Below are positions 5,024 through 5,097 of a stretch of DNA of 5,097 bases, piece after piece; position 1 is the stretch's first letter, and every line of letters starts with the position of its first letter. The position numbers and the translations under genes are program-made. Origin of the DNA: Dysgonamonadaceae bacterium (GTDB taxonomy: Bacteria; Bacteroidota; Bacteroidia; Bacteroidales; Azobacteroidaceae); contig JAISNS010000179.1 of NCBI GenBank assembly GCA_031276105.1, forward strand, positions 1 to 5,097, given 5' to 3'. Below the pieces are notes generated by a model. That model did no database searches, was not told where the DNA came from, and was given only the letters and a program-made list of their open reading frames with translations.

Positions 5024-5097
5024 ATGGATAAAATGAAAAAGACAATCGTACTGTTACTCATTCTGCTTCCGCAGGCGGGATTCTCTCAGGAGAAGGT
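5024..5097 (+). CDS. exported protein of unknown function, N-terminal fragment
   Basis: Twenty-four codons and two bases run off the window end. The product begins MDKMKKTIVLLLILLPQAG and continues FSQEKV. This is a clear Sec signal peptide: a short positive start (K3, K5, K6), a hydrophobic core of about 10 residues, and a likely signal peptidase I cut after the Ser of GFS, before Gln, typical for periplasmic or outer-membrane proteins in Bacteroidota. There is no lipobox Cys in the visible part. The ATG at 5024 and the one at 5033 are both possible; the latter gives the more usual MKKTIV opening. It is transcribed away from argD and may share the inverted repeat at 4913-4931 as a control site. 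The mature protein is outside the window, so nothing can be said about its role. Confidence 0.7.
   Translation, partial: MDKMKKTIVLLLILLPQAGFSQEK

Overview
The window looks like a chromosome segment from a member of the Bacteroidota, most probably Bacteroidales. The evidence is the wording of ArgD and ProC (for example EGIQG in ArgD and the TSCGIAY-type motif in ProC, as I remember Bacteroides-type enzymes), promoters of the Bacteroidota type (TTG, about 20 bases, TAnnTTTG) rather than E. coli type boxes, weak or absent Shine-Dalgarno sequences, and moderate to low G+C. Genus cannot be told from this sequence.

Left part (1-1272) is accessory DNA. At the left edge is the first 18 codons of a PIN-domain (VapC-like) gene on the minus strand. 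Behind it lies a 172-base GC-rich imperfect palindrome (129-300) whose outer and inner boxes resemble an integron attC site. Upstream of that, in the same orientation, is a two-gene nucleotidyltransferase/HEPN toxin-antitoxin pair (1028 to 317). In minus-strand order this reads MNT, HEPN, attC-like site, PIN gene: the order of an integron cassette array. Between 1120 and 1272 the plus strand carries what looks like the cut-off 3' end of an unidentified host gene, as if the accessory DNA had landed in it.

Middle and right part (1273-4800) is ordinary core genome. A well-formed promoter at 1281-1311 drives a complete CPA1 cation/proton antiporter with a C-terminal RCK_C domain. It converges with an argD-proC operon on the minus strand; the stop codons of the antiporter and proC abut with no base between them. 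argD and proC overlap by 10 bases and have their own promoter just in front of argD. Together they make an N-acylornithine aminotransferase of arginine synthesis and the last enzyme of proline synthesis.

Right end (4801-5097) is an AT-rich divergent intergenic region with a 19-base inverted repeat and related half-sites, followed by the first 24 codons of a plus-strand gene for an exported protein of unknown function. No rRNA, tRNA, CRISPR array or complete transposon is visible. The most notable part is the TA genes with the attC-like element.
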